From Stappia sp. BW2 (GTDB taxonomy: Bacteria > Pseudomonadota > Alphaproteobacteria > Rhizobiales > Stappiaceae): a DNA stretch of 64,000 nucleotides. Where the stretch lies: assembly GCF_008107695.1 (NCBI RefSeq), contig NZ_VIRG01000066.1, forward strand, positions 868,001 through 932,000, written 5' to 3'. The notes under the pieces are model-generated. The model saw only the letters and a list, made by a program, of their open reading frames with translations. It did not search any database and was not told the origin of the DNA. This document shows, one piece after another, positions 1 to 7,731 of this stretch (positions are counted from its first letter, which is position 1; each line of letters opens with the position of its first letter). A program made the position numbers and the translations under genes.

Positions 1-140
1 GCCACCAGCTGAAGCGAAAAATAGGCGAAAAGCCCGAGAACGCCGAGGCGGATGGCAACATCGATCACCTTCGCGTCCAGCGTCGGATCCTGTTTCACGA
101 CTGTTTCCACCCGTGGCCTGGATGAGGGTTCATCTGTCAT
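1..140 (-). CDS. Membrane transporter, N-terminal fragment (AI-2E family-like)
   Basis: Only the first 46 codons lie in the window; the gene runs off the left edge. The start is the ATG read leftward from 140. The product opens with a polar, charged stretch of about 25 residues and then enters a hydrophobic segment containing VIDVAIRLGVLGLFAYFSLQL. That layout and wording resemble the N-termini of AI-2E family/PerM-type transporters of alphaproteobacteria. The 179 bases to the next gene show no clear element. The family call rests on a short stretch and is tentative. Confidence 0.4.
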   Translation of the reverse strand, partial: MTDEPSSRPRVETVVKQDPTLDAKVIDVAIRLGVLGLFAYFSLQLV

Positions 141-319
141 GTCCGCCTGCCCCAACAGTCTGAAAATTCGATAGACTTGAGAATAGCCACAGCTGCTGCG
201 AGCGCCAGCGGAAAGTGCGTAGAAAAGCGATTTGACGCTGCGAAACAAAGGTGTTGCGCAGGTGGCAAGCAATCAGAACCGTGCGAGTTGAATGGTGCCG
301 GGGGCCCACAACGGGCTGA

Positions 320-1102
320 CTAGTCCTTGCGGAAAATCACGCCGGCGAGCCAGCCGGTGAAAATGGCCAGCGAGACTGCAAGAACGCCGTAAAACAACGG
401 ATAGGACTGAGCCATTTCGAAAGTAACCTGTTCAAACCCGCTTTTCGCAACGGCCAGTGTCTGCTCCGTCTGGGCCACCACATGGCCGTGCAGGAACAGG
501 AAGCTTTTCACCTTGTAGTCGCCAACCGGAATGTTGGCCGGCAGCGGAATATTGGTGCGGAACATCGTCTCGGTCAGAAAAGTGATCGAGGCTTCCTGCT
601 CCGAATACAGGCCCATTTGCTTCCGCAAACGGATAAAGGCACGGCGGAAATCATCCCGGTCGGACAGTGCCACATTGGAAACGCCGGACACAGCCAGGTT
701 GATGTGATTGAGACCGATGCCAAGATCATCGAGCACCGTGCGGTTCGCCATGCTGCCGATATTGACGGTGCTGGCGACCGCGTAAAAGGACGGGACGTGC
801 TGGAAGCGCTCGGCCTCGCGGTTGACCCACACCCCCAGAAACCGGCCCTTGCGTCGTGTGGTTATGTCCTGGGGCGGGCCTTCGACAACGATGGCGAGTT
901 CGTAACTGCTTGGATCGTTCGGCTGGCGCTGGATGTCGCTCGCCTGGCCGAAAATAACGATTTCCGTGCCCGTGAAATTGGACTGGATGGAAATCAGGTC
1001 CGACGACAGGGAGGTCACCAGCTCCTGAGCGGGCCGCTCCTGCGCTTGTGCGCCTGTCGTCAGACACAGGACCATCGACAGAAGCAGGAACAGCCGGCTC
1101 AT
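320..1102 (-). CDS. TIGR02186 family periplasmic/membrane-anchored protein
   Basis: 260 residues. A signal peptide covers about residues 1-20 (MSRLFLLLSMVLCLTTGAQA, cleaved before QE). A long soluble domain follows, then one C-terminal membrane helix at about residues 235-255 (GVLAVSLAIFTGWLAGVIF) with a short cytoplasmic RKD tail. This is the architecture of the TIGR02186 family, whose biochemical role is unknown. Its start overlaps the stop of the upstream TauE-like gene by 4 bases (ATGA), so the two are translationally coupled. By context it is likely an accessory protein of that exporter; this is an inference. Confidence 0.75.
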   Translation of the reverse strand: MSRLFLLLSMVLCLTTGAQAQERPAQELVTSLSSDLISIQSNFTGTEIVIFGQASDIQRQPNDPSSYELAIVVEGPPQDITTRRKGRFLGVWVNREAERFQHVPSFYAVASTVNIGSMANRTVLDDLGIGLNHINLAVSGVSNVALSDRDDFRRAFIRLRKQMGLYSEQEASITFLTETMFRTNIPLPANIPVGDYKVKSFLFLHGHVVAQTEQTLAVAKSGFEQVTFEMAQSYPLFYGVLAVSLAIFTGWLAGVIFRKD

Positions 1103-2028
1103 GCCCCTGCCCCCTTCCGGATCGCGATGGAATAGAAGTCGTCCGGTGTCAGCAGAAGGTCGATCGCAAATCGCAAGCCCACAGCCAGCACCAGCAGGGC
1201 CAGCAGCATGCGCAGCTGGTCGCCGCGCAGGTTCTGGCCCATACGCGCGCCGAACTGGGCTCCGATAACACCACCGATCATCAACGTCATGGCCAGAACG
1301 ATATCGACCGTCTTTGTGCCCATGGAATGGAACACGGTCGCGGCCGCCATCGTGAACAAGATCTGGAACAGGGAGGTGCCGATGACGATGTTGGTCGGAA
1401 CACGCAGCAGATAGATCAGCGCCGGCACCATCATGAAGCCGCCGCCGATGCCCAGGATCGTGCCGAGAAAGCCGATGATTGCGCCAAGCCCGACAACCGG
1501 AATGACGCTGACATAGAGCTTGGAGCGGCGGAACCGCACCTTCAGCGGCAGGCCGTGGATCCAGTTATGCTGGCCGGGTCTGCGCGCTTTGGGCGCAACA
1601 CCGGATTTGCGCCGCCGGATGGCACGGATGGATTCGAACAGCATCAGGCCGCCGATGGCACCAAGAAACGTGACATAGGACAGCGAAATCACGACGTCGA
1701 GCTGACCGATGGACTGCAGAACCTGGAACAGGACGACGCCGATAAGCGAGCCGAACACACCTCCGCAAAGGAGGATCGTGCCGAGTTTCAGGTCGATGGC
1801 CTTTCGGCGCCAATAGGTGACGACAGCCGACGACGATGAGGCGACCACCTGGGTGGTGACCGTCGCGACGGACACTGCCGGAGGGATGCCGGAAAAGATC
1901 AACAGCGGTGTCAGCAAGAACCCGCCGCCGATACCGAACAGCCCCGACAGGAACCCCACGGCACCACCCATGCCGAATATCACGAAGATATTCACCGGAA
2001 TCTCGGCTATGGGCAGATATAATTGCAC
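1099..2028 (-). CDS. TauE/SafE family sulfite/anion exporter
   Basis: 309 residues with a GTG start. It is a polytopic inner-membrane protein with the two-fold repeat of the TauE/SafE family: a glycine-rich first repeat (GFLSGLFGIGGGFLLTP, about residues 25-41) and a matching second one (GFLGTILGIGGGFMMVP, about 187-203). Family members export sulfite, sulfoacetate or other organosulfur anions; the substrate here cannot be read from sequence. It is the first gene of a two-gene unit with the TIGR02186 gene, and this pairing is common in related bacteria as I recall it. Confidence 0.88.
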   Translation of the reverse strand: MQLYLPIAEIPVNIFVIFGMGGAVGFLSGLFGIGGGFLLTPLLIFSGIPPAVSVATVTTQVVASSSSAVVTYWRRKAIDLKLGTILLCGGVFGSLIGVVLFQVLQSIGQLDVVISLSYVTFLGAIGGLMLFESIRAIRRRKSGVAPKARRPGQHNWIHGLPLKVRFRRSKLYVSVIPVVGLGAIIGFLGTILGIGGGFMMVPALIYLLRVPTNIVIGTSLFQILFTMAAATVFHSMGTKTVDIVLAMTLMIGGVIGAQFGARMGQNLRGDQLRMLLALLVLAVGLRFAIDLLLTPDDFYSIAIRKGAGA

Positions 2029-2370
2029 GGGATCAACCGAAATATTGCAGAAATGACTGCGTAATGATTACGATGAAATGGTTAAAGACCCGTACTGTCC
2101 GGCCTGTCAACCAGCCTGCGGGCCGGTTCTGTTCCAATCGCCGTCTTTAGGACAATAACAGGCGGAATTCTCCTGTTGCGTTGCGAAAATATCTCGGCAA
2201 AAGGCCGGTTTTCAACACTGCGACCCGCACTGCTTCTTCTGTCAAAAATCCGACGTCATTTTTGACGGGCTCTTATCCCCAGCAAAAACTGGCCGAGCCA
2301 ACGGCACCTTCGATTGCCGAACACATTTCTCACGTCCAGCGCCATGAGATCTTAACAGCCCCTCCAACGC
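2029..2370. other. Intergenic region, no gene seen
   Basis: This stretch lies between the start of the TauE-like gene and the terminator of the PodJ-like gene. It should hold the promoter of the TauE/TIGR02186 unit at its left end, but I cannot point to convincing -35/-10 boxes. The short open frames present have no ribosome site and no recognisable product. Confidence 0.4.
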
Positions 2371-2406
2371 CAAAACGCCCAGCCGGGCAACAAGCCTGAC
2401 TGGGCG
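2371..2406 (-). terminator. Rho-independent terminator of the podJ-like gene
   Basis: Read on the minus strand, CGCCCAG (2400-2406) pairs perfectly with CTGGGCG (2376-2382) across a 17-base loop. GTTTTG follows on the same strand. It lies 38 bases past the stop codon of the gene at 2444-6517. Confidence 0.75.
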
Positions 2407-2443
2407 TCTTTCTGATTTGGCTACCCGTTTATGAGGGCGTCAC

Positions 2444-5400
2444 CTAGATCGCCTGACTTTTCAGCTCGTCCAGCAGACGGCCGTCAACTTCGCCGGTTTC
2501 CGGCATCCCGATGCTGCGCTGGAAGGCGCGGATCGCGCTGCGGGTGCGCGGTCCCATCTGGCCGTCCGGCGTTCCGGTGTCGAAACCGAGATAATTCAGC
2601 TTGTCCTGCGCTTCCTTGACCATGGCTGTGTTGTCGGGAGCCTGGATCGACACTTTTTCCGCCGGCAGCGCAGCGCTGTCCACCCAGTTCGGCTCCATCG
2701 TGACCTTGTTGGCTGCCGCGTTCGGAGTCTTCAGTTTGAAGCTCTCGACGGCAAGCCGGGCATTGGCGAGCTGTTCCTGGTCCATCATGTTGGCGACGTC
2801 GTCACGGCGCTTGGCCGCTTCCGGATCGCCCTGATCGGCCGCGATGGCAAACCATTTGTAGCTGGCAACCAGATCCTTATCGACACCGATGCCACCGGCA
2901 TAGAGGATGCCCAGGTTGAACAGGCTGTCCTTGACGCCGAAGTTGGCGGCTTCCTCGAACCACTTCGCTGCAGCGGCATAGTCGGGCTGTTCCCCGCCAC
3001 CTTCCGCGTAAAGAACCGCAAGGTTATGCATGGCTTTCGCATTGCCCGCCTCGGCAGCCTTGAGGTACCAGGCTTTCGCCTTCGGCAGGTCCTTTTCGAC
3101 ACCGCGGCCTTTCTCGTAAAGGCTGGCAAGTCTGTACTGAGCGGGCGCAAGGCCCTTGTCGGCTGCTTTCTGGTACCAGGCTGCCGCCTTGGCCAGATCC
3201 GCCGGGACGCCGTTGCCCTCGGTGTATTTCACACCCACAAGGAACTCTGCCGCCGCATTGCCGCTGGCCGCGGCGCTGCGCAGCGCCATCGGACCGACAC
3301 CTTCCGGTGGCAGGTTGGCAATAAGGTTTGCCTGTGCACCGGTCGTGCTTGCCGGTTCGAAGCCTGAGACCGTGCTTTCGCCTGGTTCGCCGAAGGTGCT
3401 GGCAACGCCGGCAGGCGGGGCAAAGGCCAGTTCTGTTTCCGGAGAAAGTGTGCCAGAGGCAGAAGCTGCCTGAACCGTACTTTTCTCGGTGACGGGCGCT
3501 GCGGGGGCCGGAGCCGCTTGCGCTGCGGCAGCAACAGCCGGTGCCTGCGCTGAGACCGCTTTGCTTGTGTTCTCAGGGGGAGGATTGCTTGCGGCAGCTT
3601 CGGCGCCACGACTTTCTGCAAGTGCAACCTCGCTTGTCGCGTCAGCTTTCGGCTGGGTGTCTGCCTGTGCCGGAGTTGCATCAGCCACGGCCTGCGCAGG
3701 TGTTGCTTCAACGGTTTCCGGCGTATTGGCGGCAACCTGATCACCCTCTTCCGGTCCACCGGTTGCCATACGGAACACTTGCAGCGTTCCAAGCAGCAGA
3801 ACAACTGCGGCAGCGGTATAAAGGATGGCGCGGCGGCGTCCATTGGAGCCTTGTTGCAGTTCCGGTGCCGGACGGTCACCCGGAAGAACGGTCGCATCCT
3901 GGGCTTCGAACGCCTGATCGGCAATTTCCTCGGACTTCAGTTCCAGATCTTCGACCGGCTCAGCCTTGTCCGTCTTCGCGGCAGACTTGTCGCGCTTGAG
4001 TACGTTGCGCAGCCAACCGACGCGGGCCTTGCCGCGTTCGTCGTCGGCAACTTCCATTTCCTCGGCCGTCTGCTCGCGCTTTTCCAGTTGCGCGGCTTCG
4101 GCAGACGCTGCCTGTGCAGCCCGCCGGGCGGCAGCAATGAAGTCGGCCTTGCGGTCCCGGGTCCGGTCGTCGGACCGCGGTGCTTCAACCGGCTGCTGAT
4201 CGCCTTCCGGCTTCTTGGCTCTGGCTGCCTTGGAGAAGAGCGACACAGGCTCGTCGACCATGACCGGCGAGAAGCTGGAGCCCGTTGCGTCGCCAACATC
4301 TTCGGCACGTTCCAGATTGTCCAGGCGTTCGGTCAACGATCCGAGAACCGACTTGACCCCGTCGAAGGTGTTGCGTGTCCGCTCGTCATTTCCTTCGGCG
4401 GCATCAAGCAACCGCCTCAGGTCGGACTGAAGCTCCGTAATGGCCTGATCGTACTGGCAGTTGGGAGGCGTCGCTGCATTTTCGACGGCTTCCCGGGCAG
4501 CTTCGCGGGCAATCCCGACGACGTCCGAACGGGTTTTCTCCAGGCCCTTCTCGATCCGCTCCAGAACCGGCGACAACTGTTCCATGCTGAAGGCGCGCGA
4601 GGACGTGCTTTCGATCTGCTCGGCAAGCGCGGCAACCTTCGCACCAAGCTGCTCGAAGCGGCCGTCGTCGGTGACTTCGGCTCCTTTGGACACGACCTGC
4701 GCCAAATCGGCAATCCGCTGTTCCAGAGCGTCGGTGGACGCCGGTGCGGACACGCTGGCGCGCATCGACCCGATTTCCGCCCGCAGCTTGTCGAGATCGG
4801 ATGTCGTAACGGTGTCTTTCGGCTGATCCAGACGCTCGGTCAGATCGTTCAACCGGTCCTGAAGCTGGGCCAGGAACTTGTTGTCCGGCGAATTGCCGCC
4901 AGCCCGCATGGCGGCGGCATCCAGCACGGGCACGGGCCGGGCCGACTTCCTTTCGATTGCATCGATCTTTCCGGAAATCGTTTCCAGGCGCTGCTCCAGG
5001 GCCGCAAAGGCTCCCGTATCGGCCGAAGGCAGTGGGCCTGCCTGCTCCATCCGCTCCAGGCGGTCAACGATCTCATCAAGACGCCGGTCGACCTGACCCA
5101 GATGCTGAGTGTCGACCGGGGACGCCCGGTCATCGGCCATCATGCCGACGATGTCCTCAAGGCGGCCCTGCAGCCTGGAGATCGTTTCCGGCTCCGGCAT
5201 GCGCTGTTCCATGGCGGACAGCCGGCTGTCCAGACCGCGCTGCTCACGCGCCAGCACTTCCAGATCGTCCAGCCGGCTTGAGACAAACTTCATCCGGTCG
5301 TCGATACCTTCGACAAGACCCTTGATGTCGATCTGCTCGACGAAGCCGCGCACTTCCCGCAATTCTGCCCGAAGGGGTTCGATCTCGGCATGGCCCTTGC

Positions 5401-6517
5401 GCTGCAGGAGCTCTTCCATACGCTCGGCAATGCTGACAACCCGGTCTTCCAGCACGATCATGTGCTCGGACCGCGGCAACGCGGCAAAGGCGTCCTCGAT
5501 TTCGTTGAGGCGAGCGGTCACGCCGTTCAGAACACGCGGATCGACCGAGGCACGGGACAATTCGTCGAGGCGTTGCAGAATGTGGGCATAGCCATGCTCG
5601 AGGGTCTGCAGAGCCCCTTCCACATTGGTGCGGCCGACCATGTCTTTCAGATCCGCAACTTCCTTGCGGATATCGCGGGCAAGCAGATCGTTCTTCTTGT
5701 CGGCCCGCAAACGCTCGACCATGTCGGACAAGCGGCGCAGTTCAGCGTTCTGCCGGCCCACGGTTTCGTTGGTGCCACGGGACAGGCCACCAAGCGCCTC
5801 GCGCAGCGAGCCGAGTTCGTCACGAACCTGATTGAAAGCCTGTTCCTGCGGCGCTCTCAGAGCATCGATGCGGCGGCCAAGGTCCTTGTAGATGTGCATG
5901 GACGCGTCACTTCTGCCGCGCCCGTCCCGCTCCCGGTGACGGGAAGGCTGCGGCGCATAGTGCGTTCCGTAAGCATCGTCTTGTTCATAGCGGGGATCTT
6001 CGGCAGGCAAATTGTCGATGGCATAGCTGCCTGGCCGCGGACGCTGATTTGGCGCGGACCGAAGCGGCTCGTCCGCGAAATCGGTACGTTGGGTCTGTCC
6101 GTAGTCGTGCCTCGGGTCCGGTCTTGCCAGCCCCTGCACCTGTTCGTCCAAGCGGTCCAGCGCGCCCATGACCTCATCGATACCCGGCTCCCTGTGCTGC
6201 GCTCTGGGGCGCGGCGCAGGCTGACGTGGTTCAGGCCGGCGTGCTGCGGTCTGGCGCGTTTCAGGCCGGTGCGCATCGGTCCGACGTGGTTCCGACTGGT
6301 CGGCCAACAGGCGGTCCAGTTCGTCCGCCACGGCATCGAGATCCTCGTCGCGTTCTTCGGAGGTATAACGGTCCTGGCCGCCGAGCGCCGTTGCAGTGCG
6401 CGTCAACCGTTCGATACGGTTTCGCGCCGGCTCGCGGCGCGGTGAATCGTAAAAGTCGTCGCCTTCATACGCATCACGGCCGCGGCGTCCTGCCTCGTTT
6501 TTCTTCCAAGCCGGCAT
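2444..6517 (-). CDS. podJ: PodJ-like polar organelle development protein
   Basis: 1357 residues. A long charged N-terminal half (about residues 1-880) is disordered at first and then rich in heptad-like coiled coil (about 220-790). One membrane helix follows at about 896-912 (AILYTAAAVVLLLGTLQ). The periplasmic part has an Ala/Pro/Gln-rich linker, several Sel1-type TPR repeats (about 1075-1235, e.g. AAEFLVGVKYTEGNGVPADL) and a C-terminal peptidoglycan-binding domain (about 1300-1357, YLGFDTGTPDGQMGPRTRSA). Coiled coil, one helix, Sel1 repeats and PG-binding domain is the order found in PodJ, which marks a cell pole and recruits polarity factors in Caulobacter, Agrobacterium and Sinorhizobium. 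From memory, Sinorhizobium meliloti podJ1 is also next to the acyl-CoA dehydrogenase, thiolase and fadB genes, as here. Other Sel1/PG-binding coiled-coil proteins are an alternative. Confidence 0.75.
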   Translation of the reverse strand: MPAWKKNEAGRRGRDAYEGDDFYDSPRREPARNRIERLTRTATALGGQDRYTSEERDEDLDAVADELDRLLADQSEPRRTDAHRPETRQTAARRPEPRQPAPRPRAQHREPGIDEVMGALDRLDEQVQGLARPDPRHDYGQTQRTDFADEPLRSAPNQRPRPGSYAIDNLPAEDPRYEQDDAYGTHYAPQPSRHRERDGRGRSDASMHIYKDLGRRIDALRAPQEQAFNQVRDELGSLREALGGLSRGTNETVGRQNAELRRLSDMVERLRADKKNDLLARDIRKEVADLKDMVGRTNVEGALQTLEHGYAHILQRLDELSRASVDPRVLNGVTARLNEIEDAFAALPRSEHMIVLEDRVVSIAERMEELLQRKGHAEIEPLRAELREVRGFVEQIDIKGLVEGIDDRMKFVSSRLDDLEVLAREQRGLDSRLSAMEQRMPEPETISRLQGRLEDIVGMMADDRASPVDTQHLGQVDRRLDEIVDRLERMEQAGPLPSADTGAFAALEQRLETISGKIDAIERKSARPVPVLDAAAMRAGGNSPDNKFLAQLQDRLNDLTERLDQPKDTVTTSDLDKLRAEIGSMRASVSAPASTDALEQRIADLAQVVSKGAEVTDDGRFEQLGAKVAALAEQIESTSSRAFSMEQLSPVLERIEKGLEKTRSDVVGIAREAAREAVENAATPPNCQYDQAITELQSDLRRLLDAAEGNDERTRNTFDGVKSVLGSLTERLDNLERAEDVGDATGSSFSPVMVDEPVSLFSKAARAKKPEGDQQPVEAPRSDDRTRDRKADFIAAARRAAQAASAEAAQLEKREQTAEEMEVADDERGKARVGWLRNVLKRDKSAAKTDKAEPVEDLELKSEEIADQAFEAQDATVLPGDRPAPELQQGSNGRRRAILYTAAAVVLLLGTLQVFRMATGGPEEGDQVAANTPETVEATPAQAVADATPAQADTQPKADATSEVALAESRGAEAAASNPPPENTSKAVSAQAPAVAAAAQAAPAPAAPVTEKSTVQAASASGTLSPETELAFAPPAGVASTFGEPGESTVSGFEPASTTGAQANLIANLPPEGVGPMALRSAAASGNAAAEFLVGVKYTEGNGVPADLAKAAAWYQKAADKGLAPAQYRLASLYEKGRGVEKDLPKAKAWYLKAAEAGNAKAMHNLAVLYAEGGGEQPDYAAAAKWFEEAANFGVKDSLFNLGILYAGGIGVDKDLVASYKWFAIAADQGDPEAAKRRDDVANMMDQEQLANARLAVESFKLKTPNAAANKVTMEPNWVDSAALPAEKVSIQAPDNTAMVKEAQDKLNYLGFDTGTPDGQMGPRTRSAIRAFQRSIGMPETGEVDGRLLDELKSQAI

Positions 6518-6628
6518 CTCTTGACCCTGGGCTGACGGTCATTCAGACCGCTGATGGAACAGGCTGCACCAGAATTCCGTCGAGGACGAGAAAGGCGCAG
6601 CGTTTTGAGAGACTGTGTCGATTTAGGG

Positions 6629-6643
6629 TAAACAGGCCGTTAA
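6629..6643. promoter_or_regulatory. Possible CtrA-like box in the podJ-merR intergenic region
   Basis: The sequence TAAA-CAGGCCG-TTAA differs by one base from the CtrA consensus TTAA-N7-TTAA. It lies 112 bases upstream of the podJ-like start. In Caulobacter podJ is under cell-cycle control, which makes the site plausible, but one such near-match is expected by chance in AT-rich spacer. The rest of 6518-6939 holds the MerR-type palindrome at 6769 and no gene that I can support. Confidence 0.2.
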
Positions 6644-6768
6644 TTGGCTTTGCTAAATGCAAAAACAGACCGTTTTCGAGTGAATATTCGCATTTCAAGA
6701 GAACCGGACTGTGCGAATCGGCAAACGCTGCATTAACGAAATTTTCGCCTGAGACCTTCCGTGACTGG

Positions 6769-6784
6769 ACGTTAACGCAAACGT
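6769..6784. promoter_or_regulatory. Inverted-repeat operator before merR
   Basis: The sequence ACGTTAACGCAAACGT has near-perfect inverted arms. It matches 14 of 16 bases with the element at 7680-7695 before the acyl-CoA dehydrogenase gene. Its place upstream of the regulator gene suggests autoregulation. That the MerR protein binds it is an inference from the two copies. Confidence 0.5.
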
Positions 6785-6939
6785 AAGCTAAATAGTAAGC
6801 AAGAAACCGGCTGAGCCACTGTGCACACAAACGCGTCGCCTGCGAACGCACCGAAGACCATGTCTTTGGAGCGGGTTTCGAAAATTGCATAACATCAACG
6901 ATGAGCCGGACAACGGCTGAAAAACGAGAACAAACTGCT

Positions 6940-7401
6940 ATGAGCGAAGCTCTTTCGATCCTCAATGAAGACGATCTTGTGGACGTTGTGTCCGCAACCG
7001 ACGACAGCACGAAGAAAACCCAGTTCACAATCGGCGACCTGGCAAAAGAATTTGACTGCACCCTGCGTACGCTGCGCTTTTATGAAGACAAGGGGTTGCT
7101 CAACCCGAAGCGTGACGGTCTGAACCGGGTGTATAACCGCCGCGACCGCGCCCGTCTGAAACTGGTTCTCATGGGCAAGCGCGTCGGCTTTTCCCTGTCC
7201 GAAATCCGCGACATGCTTGACCTTTACGACCTGCGCGACGGTCAGGTGACGCAGTTGCGCGTTGCCCTGTCCAAGTTCAACGAACAGATCGCCGTCTTGG
7301 AAGATCAGCGCAAGGACATCGAACAGGCCATCGAGGAACTGTCGCGCACCGTCGAGATCGTTTCCGGAATGCTGAAACACAAGGAAGCGGAAGAGGCCTG
7401 A
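6940..7401 (+). CDS. MerR family transcriptional regulator
   Basis: 153 residues from this ATG. The winged helix of the MerR family sits at about residues 28-95: FTIGDLAKEFDCTLRTLRFY, then EDKGLLNP and the GLNRVYNRRDRARL wing. A C-terminal dimerisation coil follows (about 100-145). No cysteine pair or long effector domain is present, so metal sensing is unlikely. The size and the site before beta-oxidation genes fit MerR regulators of acyl-CoA or branched-chain catabolism. An in-frame ATG at 6901 would add 13 residues but has no ribosome site; 6940 has a weak GAG upstream. The paired palindromes at 6769 and 7680 suggest control of itself and of the downstream operon. Confidence 0.85.
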   Translation: MSEALSILNEDDLVDVVSATDDSTKKTQFTIGDLAKEFDCTLRTLRFYEDKGLLNPKRDGLNRVYNRRDRARLKLVLMGKRVGFSLSEIRDMLDLYDLRDGQVTQLRVALSKFNEQIAVLEDQRKDIEQAIEELSRTVEIVSGMLKHKEAEEA

Positions 7402-7430
7402 TCCTCTCCCCTTTCGACTTCAGAGATTTG

Positions 7431-7459
7431 AAACCGCCGGCGGCAACTCCGGCGGTTTT
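7431..7459 (+). terminator. Terminator after merR
   Basis: AAACCGCCGG pairs with CCGGCGGTTT across an 8-base loop, and TTCGTTTG follows. It separates merR from the acyl-CoA dehydrogenase operon, which therefore needs its own promoter. The rest of 7402-7731 holds that promoter and an operator, and no gene. Confidence 0.75.
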
Positions 7460-7637
7460 CGTTTGTAGACTTGGCTTTTACCCGCTTTGCGCGAATCAAC
7501 GCCCTCTCCTCAAACCGGCAAAATTCATTCAAAATTCCGCCGTCTCAACACGAATTCGTATGCCGGACACACGGAAATCATTCCCATCAGCATGTTTTAG
7601 GCGTATTTTTTTGTCATCCCTTCCGTTGGGACACCAC

Positions 7638-7666
7638 TTGCCGGACAAAAACAGGACGCGTATATA
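7638..7666 (+). promoter_or_regulatory. Predicted sigma-70-type promoter of the beta-oxidation operon
   Basis: TTGCCG (7638-7643) and TATATA (7661-7666) are 17 bases apart, which is ideal spacing. They lie 66 bases before the start codon of the acyl-CoA dehydrogenase gene. The palindrome at 7680-7695 lies just past the predicted transcription start, a position suited to repression. This is a prediction from spacing and hexamers only. Confidence 0.4.
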
Positions 7667-7679
7667 GAGCGCAAAGGTG

Positions 7680-7695
7680 ACGTTTACGGAAACGT
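7680..7695. promoter_or_regulatory. Inverted-repeat operator before the acyl-CoA dehydrogenase operon
   Basis: ACGTTTACGGAAACGT has arms ACGTTT and AAACGT around four bases. Its twin lies before merR at 6769-6784. Two copies, one before the regulator and one before the adjoining operon, make it a good candidate operator for the MerR protein. The motif style resembles sites I recall for LiuR-type MerR regulators, but I have not compared them directly. Confidence 0.55.
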
Positions 7696-7731
7696 AAGGT
7701 CAACAAAAACGGCAATTCTGGGAGGATATCC

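Noticed and set aside
3779-5281. 500-codon plus-strand open frame opposite the podJ-like gene
   Set aside because: The minus-strand product has membrane helix, Sel1 repeats and PG-binding domain in order; the plus-strand translation has none.
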